64,000 bases of DNA, taken from contig NC_034412.1 of the NCBI RefSeq assembly GCF_002078875.1, positions 6,767,759-6,831,758 of the forward strand, given 5' to 3'. Within the stretch, counting starts at the first letter, position 1, and every line of letters starts with the position of its first letter. Below, piece after piece: positions 21,774 to 34,168 of the stretch. The position numbers were made by a program, and so were the translations under genes. The notes under the pieces are model-generated. The model ran no database searches, had not been told where the DNA came from, and was given only the letters and a program-made list of their open reading frames with translations. The DNA is from Numida meleagris (lineage: Eukaryota; Chordata; Aves; Galliformes; Numididae).

Positions 21774-23216
21774 GCCTCAAATGTATTATCTGGCCTTGAG
21801 AAGCCATAAGCCTTTTTAACCTGCCAAAAAAAGCATCCAAGGAAAAAAAAAAAAAACCCACAACAACAGAAGACCCCTAGCCCTTGGACTACCAAAAAGC
21901 AAAGGAAAACATGGGATGTTTATAGTTTATTTAAAAACAGTCATTTGATGCCTTCTTAAGTGTTAGAGGGAAAATTTCTATCAGGTGATGTATAGTACCT
22001 TGTTTTAAATTTATACAACCTTGAAGGATACCTTAAGACCATGCAGATTACTGGTGGAGTTTGCAGCTAGTATATGGAGAAAACAGAAGTTTCAGAATGG
22101 GACAAAACCAGACCAGTTCAGCCCAACTCCTGCTTCTTCAGTCTATGCATCTGTTGAAGACCATGAAGACACATTTGCATCTTTGGTAACTAGGAGCTGT
22201 TGTTTTCAACCGTATTCCAGACCACTTAAGGAAATCATATCACATTTAATGTTGGAGGGAGGGGGTGTCTGAGTATTCCTCGAAGTAGAATGTCTTATTT
22301 GAGATTATTTTCATTACAGTGAGAAAAGCCAGCTACGGTTGTAGCTGTTGGAATTCAGTCTTACAGTGTTTTAGTTTGCATTTTTGATGCGTAAACCCAA
22401 GCAATCAATGGAGATGTCAGTGCCCTGTATGTTTTCTGCCAAAGAGAAAGGATTTTATTTTTACAGAGGTAGGTTTCTCCATTTCTAGACTGTTTTGCAA
22501 GTTCTTCCAACAGATTCAAGGTTACAAGTTGCTGAAAGAGGCAGTTTTTCTGACTATAAAATTAAATAGCGTACTCTCAGGAAAAGTAAGCCTACCATAT
22601 TTTATTTTTATTTTTTCTTATGAAGGAGTTAATGTCCCGTTCTTATTTCTGGAAAAAATTGCATGTCGATCACTCACATCCCGGCTGAAATCCGCTCCCT
22701 GACAAAGTACTTGCAGTGCAGTTATTTCTGCTAAAGGTTGCTGAAATATTGATTTCCATTCACGAGTGGGGGAAAATGCTTAGTGAAATTGCTGATTTAT
22801 TTCTTTACCCCTCCCTTTTTCCCTCCTCCCTTTCAAAAAACAAAAGCAATGCCTTGTCTGAGATTTCTTGAAACTTGCAAACACACCAATAATCTGTTTT
22901 CTTCAACAGATACCTTCAAAAAAAGGGGTTTTTAAATCTCTGGCAGGGATGAAGGAGTGGGTAGGTAGGGGCTGGCCCTTCCTGCCCTTTTGTTTTGGTT
23001 TGTTTGTTTTTGTGTTATTTCGGTTTGCAGCACAGGCAAGAATATATATGTTGGTTTTTAAACTGTAATTTAAAACATGTATTCTAGAAAAAAAAATACA
23101 GTGGTGAATGTGATACTTTTTGTGATTCCAAAAAACTACCAAAGGTTCACATGTGTATTAAACGCTGCTTAGAGATGGTTGATGGAGTTGCCTCATGTAC
23201 CTTACTGAGCCTTCAA

Positions 23217-23222
23217 AATAAA
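23217..23222 (+). terminator. Candidate poly(A) signal, USP13 side
   Basis: AATAAA about 1.45 kb after the USP13 stop. A second one follows at 23433-23438 and another at 26131-26136. Which is used cannot be decided from sequence. Confidence 0.3.
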
Positions 23223-26200
23223 TGGGAAGGGTCAAAAAAAAGAATCTTCCTTGCTGAGCTGTCATCACGTTTTCTCTATAGTGCCTGCAAATTTAATGCC
23301 AAAATTCAAGCAGCTGCAGAAGAGAACCCAAATTAAAAATCTGGTGATGAGTAAGACATTTTATTTTTTTTTAGATTTTGGGGGAAAAGAATTCTCCCTC
23401 AGGTCATGTGGCCTCATGCAGAACTGAAAAAAAATAAAATGTTTTGAGTTGATTTCTGATCTAGAAAGATGATGGAAGGAATCCCAGTGCAGTAATTCTG
23501 CAAATTGGAAGTGGTGCCTGATTGCTGGGGAAGTTTCCTCCATGAAGTGCTCCTATTGACACAGAAGAGCAGTGCTCCAGCGCCTTAGTAACTGGCTCCT
23601 ATGAGATTCTGCTGCTTTGTAATTATTGTGACACCAATTCTGGACATAATCAAACCTACCAGTAATTTTTTTTCCCTCCTCAAGGTTTTGTGAGTATTTG
23701 TGTATGTCACCAGAAAATGCCAGGTTTCAAAATGGGATCAGCAAATTATGCAGTGAAACATCTTCTATTTAAAGTGAAAAAACAAAACATTTTTATACCT
23801 ATATTTGTGCTTTTTCATTCTGGCAGTGAAAAAGGACAAAAGGCTTTTTTTTTTTTTTTAATGCCTAGTTATATCCCAAGAAATGTTCAACACAACAGCT
23901 TCCCTCTTGCCTCATGATCTTAAAGGGCTATTTATAAACTGCCAAGAGCTGGTGGCCGTTACCTTTTATTTAGAGACCCTGGGTAAGTAAAAGCCAACGG
24001 AGTTGTTACCATGTTCATTATTAGACTGGAAATATGGCTGGTCTCACAGGATTAAGGATGGAGCTTGGACTCTTGCAAATGATTTGCATGGTGCATCCCA
24101 GAACAGAAATGGCTGTGGGGCTGATACTGGTTTCAGTTGACACGAGGCATGCTGAAAGCTGGGTGTTTTTAGGAAGCTGGCAGGTGATAAATGATTTGGT
24201 AGATGAAAGGGGAGAGCTGTTATCTGGCTATGACGGATGAATGGTAGCACCTCAGCTTCTGAAGTTCTCTTCAGCTGAGCACTGCTGTGTACTGCCTTCC
24301 TAACCTAGCCAGTGGGTCAGAAGTGTGGGAAGCAATTTATGGGAAAGGCTTGCAGCCCTGCTAAAATGTAGCACTTGATAATATGTTCAAGTACTCAGTT
24401 GTCTGAGGTATTCTTTTCTTATTTCTCAAAGTAGTGGATTCCCCCCTTTTCCAGATGAACAGTTGCTTCCATTTTGTGGTGGGATATGTACAAGGAACAT
24501 CATGACTTGGAGAAGCAGGATATAAACTCCTGACTCACCAGCATAATGAGAGAGAGAGAGGGAGGTGCATTTATTCATTTTTAACCTCAGCACGCAGAAG
24601 CTGCAATCAAACAGGCTGTAAGGAATAGATGACTAATTTATGAGGCCAGGATTGCTTTGCATGCTAAAACTTGTGTGCAATTAACTGTGCTGGGCCAGGT
24701 CTCTGTGCAGAACTTGGGTTGTGACTGTTGCAGAAACTCGGTGTGTCTGGGTGCTGCAGTGGCTGCTGCGGGGACAGGGGTGCTGAGAGCTTCTTGACAA
24801 GAAAGCATGGGGGAGGAACAGTCACTGTGAGCAGCCTGAGACAATCTGACCTGAGAATTATGGTAAAACCAGGACTTGGCAGCAAATAGTGCTGATACGT
24901 TTTTAATAGATTTTTACTTTTTTGTATGGTATGTTTAGGTTGGGGCAGTAGAAAGGAGAGGGAAAGTCAACTTGGTTCTTTCCTTTTCTTCTCTTATTCC
25001 TAGCAGCATGCAGGATCCAGTACAGCTCTTATTCTGAGTCACAATCTCCAGTGTCCAAAACACGTGTAGCCACCAAGTCCTTTTTAATCTTCCTAGCCAA
25101 TATATAATTAAGATAAAATTTAACTTATTCAATGCTGTGGTTTAAAAAGAAGTCTAGATATTTCTGGACTCCTTCCACTTGTAATTCTGCTGTGTTCAGT
25201 GGCATTACTTCTAGCTGGCAGTGGTGTAACTGAAACCAGAATCAGTGCAGTTTCTGTCTCAGGCAGTTTCCACTGAGTCGTGCACGTTCTGAATACGGAT
25301 GCAGCTGGAGTTCCCTGCATTGTTTTAAAGCATCTCCATCCCTTTTGTTTTCAATCCTGGCAGCAGCCATTTTTATCTTTGTTTTCATGCATTGAAAGAC
25401 TATGCAAAATATGTAACGACGTCACTTTTTATTCTTTTCCTATATCCCTTTCTACCTTAATGGCTGAGATCAGCTTCTGATTTCTGTTCACTCTTAAGAG
25501 GTTTTACTGTTGTATCCTGGAAGTGTCTGTACTGGTTGACTTTGCACCATTCAGAGTTGTTTGCTTGAAGCACTGTTGATGTTTTTGAGAGTATTTGAGA
25601 TGAGAAAGGTTGTGAATGATATTGTTGCATCTGTTTTAAATTAAAAAGAAATATTCTCACATCTTGTGCCTGTGTGGATTCTTTCTTTCTTTCTCTCCTA
25701 TCCAAACTCAAGAGGAATAGAACAAGTATGTTTTGATGCTGCTGCTTTTCTTACTGTGGTGATGTTTGGTGTGTTATGTAAAAACCTGCATAGGGAACAG
25801 GAGTTTGTAAGGGGCTTGATCTCTTGTGACTCGTGGCAGTTCTCTGGATGGCAACAGATAAGTGAATGAATCTCCTCTAAAGAAGCAAACAAACAAACAA
25901 AAAAAAAACCAAGTCCTGAGTGAATGTAAGACATGACAAAACTAGAAAATAAGATTAAAACTAAGTAAGTTGAAGTTTTTTGTATGTTTTAAGCCAGTTG
26001 ATGTCTTTGAACACAAGAGTTGGCAGAGTTCATGTGGAAGGGTGCTATCATTTCACCCTGCTTCCTGTTTTTCAATTATAGCTTTATAGTCTGTAATTCC
26101 TCATTCACTTTGGAATTTGACCTGCTGTTCAATAAAGCAGAAATTCTTTTTTCCTTTTATGTAAGAAATTTGCATAGCAGCAAACCACTGGGATCTTTGG

Positions 26201-27693
26201 TAGATGCAGGAATAGGCCATAAAAGGAGACTGGTGGATGGTGACCCTTTCATCTTTTCACAGGATCATGGTGCCATAAGCTGGAGGAGATGCAAGAGGTA
26301 AAACGTCCAGGTCTTAAGTGATATTTTATGACGTGGAAGCTGGGGCCATGTGAAGTATTGAGTGATGACAGGGAAGGTAAAGATGGGTCAGCCCTGGAAG
26401 TCCCAATGTAATGACCTGTTGGTTCCTTTTCTCACAGGTGTCTGTTGTGACCACGGCAGGCTGCTCTGCACCATACTGTCACCACTTGAAGCAACTGGAA
26501 TAAGGTGAGGGAACGTGGTTCTCCCTGTAAGCTCAGGGGCAGAATTTAGGGCCCTGTTAAGACTTCACGTGGTAATTTACTGTGCAGGAGCTGTGCCTGC
26601 TGACTTCTGCAGACTGCTCGGAGAAAGCAATATTAAGTAACTGACAGGTGAATACCACCTCTGCTCTCTGCTCCCCCTCACAAGAGTGGAAAATAACACC
26701 TCTCTGTCTCTCAGGTGTGTGCCACAGGCTTGATATGGATAAGCATGGCACCGACTGCTGTGATGAAAGATGAGTGCTGTAATAATACCAGAGACAGATA
26801 GTGTCTGTCCAGCAGCTGGTGTGGAGTAAGTGATTATGTTGTCAGTGTCCTTCAAAGTGATTTTTTTTTTGTGTGTGTAGGATTTCTGCCCAGCCACTCT
26901 CTTGCTTTGCCTTCAGGACTGCAGTACTGTGTCCCTGGTCTGTGCCGTGGAGCACGTAACTAATGGACATTGCTGCTTATTCTTTGTCTGTACATTTGAG
27001 CAACAAAAACTAGCCTTAACATCTCCTGGCAAAACACACCAGTGTCAGGAGCACAACTGCTTTCAACCTAAGAGTTAGTGAGTTTTTAGTGTCTGTTCCC
27101 TTTTCTCCTGTAGTGGAAGGCTGCTTAGGCCACAGGCAGCCAGCTGACTTTTCTGACAAGAGGTTTCCTTCCGTAGGCAAACTGTGGCTCTATCTCCTGT
27201 CTGTTGTATTTTTGTTTGTCTGTTTTTGTCTGCTTTTCTTGTTTGCTAGCTTTGTTTTGTTTGTCTGGCCTGTCTACATGTCCAGTGGATGTGTGGACAG
27301 GCATTCAGATCTGTTCTTTGTTTCTCCGTGGCCCTCTCCTATAACTGTCACAGCTGCTCTGTCCACAGCAGGGCACAGGAATCTTATGTCTGTCTTGTCT
27401 CATGTCTGTGCTTACATCAGCCTCCTATAGCAAAACCATTTACAAAAAGCCCTTCCTCTGCAACGCTGTCAGTCACTTAAAGTTGGCTTTGGTGTTTGCT
27501 TGCTTGTTCTTTTTTCCCTCCAGAAAGATTGTGCCATAACATTACTTCTGCTCTTTTATTGCATAATCTTCAGGAAAAATTCTCATCCTTCTTTTTCCCA
27601 TTTTCCTCATACAGAGTGTATGTGCAAAATCCTTTGGTCCAGTCTTCAGCTGCCATGAATTCCAGTTGTAAGTATGATTGATCACCACATTAA

Positions 27694-27699
27694 AATAAA
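27694..27699 (+). terminator. Candidate distal poly(A) signal, USP13 side
   Basis: AATAAA inside TTAAAATAAAAATATT, followed by an A-rich stretch at 27705-27722. If used, the USP13 3' UTR would be about 5.9 kb. The A-rich flank could also cause internal priming, so transcript ends mapped here need care. Confidence 0.25.
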
Positions 27700-27969
27700 A
27701 ATATTAAAAAAAAACCAAAAACCTCAGAGCAGCTTGATGAATTAATTAAAAATCTTCTGGGTAAGAAGATTTTTTTTTCTTTCGAAACATCTAGGCTTAA
27801 TGTTCAAGCAAAGACAGACAACTACATCATAAACAATAGAAAAGAAGCCTTGGATGAAAAATCCTTTGTCTGTCTTGGAGAAGTCCCTCTTTTCATTTCA
27901 AGTAATTAAAGTCAAAACCATCTTCAAATTGAGAAGCAATTTGGAAATATTTGAAGCCACAGACAAAGT

Positions 27970-27975
27970 TTTATT
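27970..27975 (-). terminator. Candidate distal poly(A) signal, PEX5L side
   Basis: AATAAA on the minus strand, followed downstream (lower coordinates) by a GT-rich CTTTGTCTGTGG element. Another minus-strand AATAAA lies at 28030-28035. Use of either would give PEX5L a 3' UTR of about 6 kb, ending some 250 bases from the distal USP13 candidate. Confidence 0.3.
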
Positions 27976-30900
27976 TTTTAAAACATATTTAAAAATTGCA
28001 CAGATATAAATACAGATAAATAAATACAATTTATTATGTGGAAAAGAACCCAAGGAAGGCATGCTTCCATTACAGTACAAAAATACTACATTAAATGGTG
28101 CTCTGCAAATAGTAATTATGAGCTTAATAAATTTCACACATCCAATATGCACGTAATAATCTATGTCTTCAAAAATCAACTATTTTAAAGAGCAGTGCAA
28201 GGAAACGACAAATTAAAGCATCAGTAAACTACAGTTCTGTGTTTAATATTGTACACAGCTGATAATGCACTGGGTATAGAGAGGTGAGTTATTTGTCATA
28301 AGAAACATTTCCTTTTTAAAACTCCGTGTGTAGTTGCAGACCCAGATTCTCAGTCTGAGTCTGTATGGGCCTTTGTAAGGGAATGTAAACATTCAGGAGT
28401 AGGGCTGAACTCCCACCTCCACGTCCACCTCGCTGCCATGCCTTGCACGTACACTTGCCCATCAACAGCAAATGTGAAGTGAACCACGCAAGTCTGCACG
28501 GCAGCAGGGCTCTTCAGATAGCCCAGGTGAAAGTATCTGCCAACCCTACGGTCTCTTCTTTCTTGTATGTTGGCTTAAAAATAAAGCCAAAAAAATGAAT
28601 GCAAGATTGCAAAGGTTTTCAAACGGTTTACAGCATATAGAAGCAGCTGCACAGAATGCCTTTCAAAACTATATAGTTTTATTTTACTTTAGATATGTTA
28701 TACTCTGATATATAAAATATATTTATAAATGTTTTGATTTTTCTGAATTTACAATAATTGCTGATATTAAAAAGGCTCTTCAAATTAAAGTTCTAGCCAA
28801 TGTCAATGACAGTCTGTAAATGTGGAAGGGGGAAAAAAAAAGATCAAAGCACATTAAGTCTTGACCATGCAAGCTTGCTGTCACGTGTGCAAGCATTTGT
28901 AAAGTTACAGCTTATTATTCCTTCTGTCTCTCTCCTGTGCATAGTACCTATTGCCTGTGGGCTGAGGCTCTGACACTTTCTGTGGGTTCTGTGGCATGCT
29001 TGTTTTGCCTCTTGCTTAGATTTGTTCAAAGCATCAGTGGTCACTTCATGTATGGTACTCTTGTCTCTGATATATTTCAGCAGTCCAAAAATAGAACTAT
29101 AATGAAGTAATCTGATTTCTAGCCTAGATGAGGTTTGAATAATAGATAATACTGTATTGTATATGGCCTAAACCACCAGTTATTTTCACAGCGTGCAGTG
29201 CATTTTGCTGCCACTTCTATCCGTAAATGCTCAGTATTATAAACACTTACAACATAGATTCACTGTACAGACTGCAAAATTGACAACGCTGCTGACCAGA
29301 AATCTCTTCAACTGTGTAGGTTATTATGTGAAGTAACTAACATGTCTCATTTTGCAGACGCACGTTCAGGCAACAGAGTCCTACAGCCAATCTGTGTGAC
29401 AGCCCTGATTCTCCCTGGCTCTGACAGACAATGATTCAGGCCTCTGGCTGCCAGTAATTCATCAGTTATTATTCCTGTCGTGGAGGCCTGTGCTCTACAA
29501 ATGTTGGTAGGATCACCTGGCTGATCTGTTGGTGTTGCTGGGTTCCTCCTGCCCGCCTGACACACAAGCCCAGGTTTTCTGAATTGGCCCATTCAGTTCT
29601 TTGTGCTGAGCTTTCAGCTGAGTCAAGCATCTGCAGCTGAAATTGGTGGATGCAGGAGATTCTCAGCTCTGAGAAGTTTTACGTTACGCGTTTAAACCAG
29701 AACAGTCAGGGAAGCAGCCTTCAGAGCTGGTGGGCAAGCTTGAGAAGCCTGGCCATGGTAAGTGCATACAAGACAACAGTGGCTTCAGTGATTCTGGGAT
29801 TCTTTTTCTCTGGTTTGGTGCTATCTAGTTTAAACTAGTAAGGGGAATGTGCAAATCCAATCACCCAGCTTCATGGTGAAAGCTGTGCACGTCTCACTTC
29901 TTGGTTCTTAAGAGGATACCAAAACTTGCCTGTAGAAGCTCTTGCTGCAGATGTCTGTCGCTAATTAAACATGAAATCCACAACGCAAAGTGATTTCTAA
30001 GGTTGGGGTTTAAAAAGGGCTCTGTGTTTTGTTTGAACTGTTCCGAATAACCTGAACTCAGTTTTGAATTTGGCAGGTGCAAAGCACTTTTAAAATATCC
30101 CACAGAAGATATTAATAGTTTAAAAATACCCTATGTGTGCTCCCTCTGCATGCATTCTCTAAACATATACTCAGGTAGCAGCACCACATGCTTTGTATTA
30201 ATATTTCAGTACAGATACTTGTTAGTGTAGTTGCATGCAATATTGTCACATGAGGTTTAACGTTATTGGAACCTCCCCTTGGATAGTTGAAGAAGTGCTC
30301 TGATTTAACAGATCTTAAGAAAATACCATTACACACAAATATGTTTGTATTTACCTAGAGATCAAGTCCACACTTCAAACAAACATAAACCAGTCTATCG
30401 CAACAAGGGGTTTAGAGTCATTACAGTTTAAAAAGATGAGCAAGAAATGAGCCTATTGCTTTCGTTGTAAAGCCTCGCTCCGTAAATAATCCCTTTGATT
30501 CTGGTGAGCGTTCAGCACGTGCAGTGGTATCAGTGGGCAGCCCTCATCTGGTAACTGTGTTTGAGCTAATCATGCAAAGACCACAGATTTTGCGTGTTCA
30601 GCAGCTTCATGGATCAGACTTGTTTTAAATACTTGTAAATCTTTGCAGAGGAGAGGGACAGTCACAAGCTCGGGTTAGGAAAGTGCATCTGACTTGCATG
30701 AAATATATAAAATAGAGGAAAGACTCAAAAGCTTGGAATCATTTACCTGGCAGTGATACGTTACCTATGGAGAAAGAAGGGAGTAACAGGAAGGGGAAGC
30801 AGGAGTGGGAGGTGGTGATAAACTATCACAGCACTGATTTAGCATCACCCTGTAGGTGCTGTGCTGTTGTGACTCTGGAGTGTCTCAGGGTCTCATCTCT

Positions 30901-33900
30901 GCTGAAATTTCTAGTCTTTACGTAGAACTGCTTCCTTACTTAGGTCAGAGCAACCGTATACTTGTGTTGCCTTGTCTGAATTTACGTGGGTGAACCCCAC
31001 GTACACTGTGTGAAACAGCAGCATTCCTCTGCCTTTGTGCAGTTCCACAATGTGCGGTGGCTGCCTGCCCTTCCTTCCCTGCACACCTGGATAAGTCAGG
31101 GACAAGAGGAGATGTTGTCTGGGGGGAGCTCCCAGGGAGCACTGAGAAGATCCAGATTTGCTGTCTCTCGCTCTCAAACTCAATCTGCTACTGTTCAGCA
31201 GCCTTATTTATCCTGCCTCATCCCTGGTTAGAATTACAGTAGCTGCGTTTCTTTCTCAAGGTGTTAATATGCCACAGCCTCCTCACCATGAGGAGGTCAG
31301 ACCAGAGCAGTGTGGAGTCCTGTCCTGTGCATTGACAGCGTTCCATGGTGGGGGCTAAAGGAAGACAGTAAGGCCCAGAATACTGAAGCATGCACAGCAC
31401 TGAACCTAGAAGTACTGAGATACTGAGAGCTGCTGGGTGTGGAGAAGCCTGACACGGAGACTGCTCAACAGATTTTCCTAACAGAATTTCTGTTACTCAT
31501 ACACATGCTAGAGGAAAAAAAGAAAAGGAGGTTTAGTGAACTTTAGTGAACTGTCATCAGTATCAAACATTCCTTGTCATTCTTTTTTTTTTTTTATTTG
31601 AAAGGTATAAAAATATAATTCTTGAGCAGCTCCTCAATATCCTCTGGATAATCCCTAATTATCCTAGAGCACAGAGGATATTCTAAAAGGACTCGTGTGA
31701 TGGTAGGGCATCAAGCAAAATCTAAGCACATATGCCTTTGCTTTACAATCTCTTCTCAAAGCTGCCTCCCTTCCCTCTTATCACTTCCCAGATTCAATTG
31801 CAGTGCACCTTCTGCTCTGCCTTATCGATACGGGGCTGTCATCACACATCGCTGTCAAAGCAAAGAGCAAACTGTTGTCAGCAGATATGCGTACAGCAGC
31901 ACCCTTAGCTGCAATGTCTTTCCCAGGCAGTCCTTGATAACCAGTCCTTAGAGAAAATTGCAGAAATAATACGTTGTTATATGCTTGATTGGTAAATAGG
32001 AATGTATGTAAACAGTGAATTAATAGAGCACTTAAAAAAATATTTTTGTAGACGTTTCAGCACCTCTGTTCTGTGGGCATGAAGGAGAGGTAAGCCTCTT
32101 ATTTTTAATAAGAAATGATTATTCTTAACCACTTATGTTGGTAATTAGATGCAGTGATTGCACTAACTTAAATGGAATTTTCTTTTAAGTGATTGCTCAA
32201 AATAACAGCTGCAAGAAACTTAAGCTCGTACTGGTGAAACTGTCCAGTTCCCATAGAGCTTCTTTCTTTGTGATTTGTGCATGTGGTTTTTCTTTTTCCT
32301 TAAGCAGCTGATTGAGCTGTTCAGCATTGTTGTTGTTTTCAGTGCTGTTTACAGGGAATGTGCTGCTTGTCCCACTTCATCACGTTCAAGTAGCTACCCT
32401 GCACCTTATATCCCTGACCATGAATTGACACAGTAGCCATCCAATTGTGTTTCTTTTTTCCACTGTTTAGGAAAAGTAGTAAAAATATCAATAACTGAAA
32501 ATTATTCCCCTTAGAAATATACATTCCTGTATTTGATTGACACGTTTATCTCGAGCTAAACCTATTTGCATTGTACCAGAATCAAGCCATTCGTCGTGTA
32601 GCGGTGCAGCCCCTCCCTCGATACTGTTCCCCATTCATCCAAGCAGGGAAAATTAAGATGATATGCATATATATTTTTAAGTAGCTAGAACTACTGATGT
32701 TATCTAAGCATTTAGCCTGCTATGATAGATGTCACAAACTTTTTGCTACTGTTTGCCACAACAGCAGGATTAAATCTCAGTCTCAAATGTACAAGCATTA
32801 AATAGAGGATTCTTGTCAGGAAAAACTTTCCCTTGAGCATGCTTTGCAGGTATGAGCTTCTATGAAGACTTTATTTGCAAAAGTGCTCTGTGGCTTAATA
32901 TGTTTTGAATGACATAACATACGTAATATGTATGTGCATGCACACGCATGCATATGTAGTACCTGATGCATAATAGAATAATCTTTCTAACAGATATTGC
33001 AGTTTATATTGTGTTTGCATCATTTAAACATAAGAATATTGAAAACCCTCTTACCACATTTCAGGAAATGATATTTGGTCCTCTATGCCAACAAGGCTAT
33101 CCTGTATATTCTGTTTTTAGTAATTAAAATAAAAATAAAGCATAGCACAATTTTACAAAAAGAAAGATTAAAGTGCATAAGTACACATTGACAGATCCTG
33201 CTGTGAGCTCCTTTGAAGCAGACATTCTCTGTCCACGATCAGGGGTAGCTGGTTTAAACAGCATCAATTCTAGTGCAAATTACTGCTTCTGCTTGCAGCA
33301 GCTGTCCTTTCAATATATACATGGCCTAATCTCATAGACCTCCATGTACAATGTTCCTGTTAATATCACACATGGTTGACATCGAACTTGGCCCAAGTTA
33401 ATCAAGGTACCTTCAGAAGCAAAGATTTTCTTGAATGCCAACTGATAAATACATTCAAACCAAAATACGTTCATTTCACATGCATCTATTGTCAGAGCTA
33501 TGTTAAAGATGGACCTTGAGAAGTTATTTTGAAGAAAGCAAAGGGCGAAGAATTCACGTTGTATGGCAAAGTGATGCCAGCATAGTGTGATGAGCTACTA
33601 AGCAGGCTCCTTGGATGTGCTGCTTGCCATTCTAATGTGCGATAATAATTATCTAGGTTTGTTTTTAGTATATTTCTTTGTATAGGTGTGTGTATGAATA
33701 GAGAGAGAGCTTGCATGGGATGAAGATTCTTCATCTAATTCAGGACTTTGTCAGATTAGTTGCTGCTCATTTTGATCCTTTGAGTCTGAGCATATTCAGA
33801 ATATTTTGTGCTTTTGAACTTCTCCTTTTTGAATAACATCTGAGAGAATTCCCTTACTGATCTACAACTGTGAGATATTTTTTTTTTAAATGTGGTCATT

Positions 33901-33963
33901 TTGAGATGAGTAATAAAAGAGTTCTCTGCTTCCTAATACAACTTAATTTGTGGATACGTTTTA

Positions 33964-34168
33964 TTACGGCTCTAGATTAAAAGCTCTTAATAGAATGTCT
34001 AGGTCACCCACATTGGCAGCTTGGAATAGTTCTGGCTGGTCCATCATAGACAGAGCAATTCGAAGTGCTGCCCAAATATTGCCTGATAGAGCAGGATGGG
34101 GAACTTGCTGTTGATTCCTACTCTTCCTTTGCAAACTGAGAGCAGTGAGAAAATTGCTGACAGCCTCT
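33964..34168 (-). CDS. PEX5L: PEX5L window exon 12: terminal coding exon
   Basis: Acceptor TTTCCTACAG. Residues 501-567: [67 protein letters not shown], then TAA at 33966-33964. The last TPR and C-terminal helical bundle are complete. Mammals end NLDP. Confidence 0.97.

Larger units (their letters stand above)
21774..33963. other. Convergent intergenic region with both 3' UTRs
   Basis: 12.2 kb between the USP13 stop and the PEX5L stop. The left part should be USP13 3' UTR and the right part PEX5L 3' UTR; both genes have long 3' UTRs in mammals. I see no further gene, CR1 or LTR. Simple-sequence pieces include GA-rich DNA at about 24547-24563 and AAAC-rich DNA at about 25884-25909. GC-richer patches at about 29350-29600 and 30950-31400 give short open frames on both strands without recognisable domains. 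Confidence 0.6.

Noticed and set aside
29347..29592. A minus-strand 81-codon frame in the intergenic region
   Set aside because: No recognisable domain, and no flanking splice or poly(A) structure specific to it.
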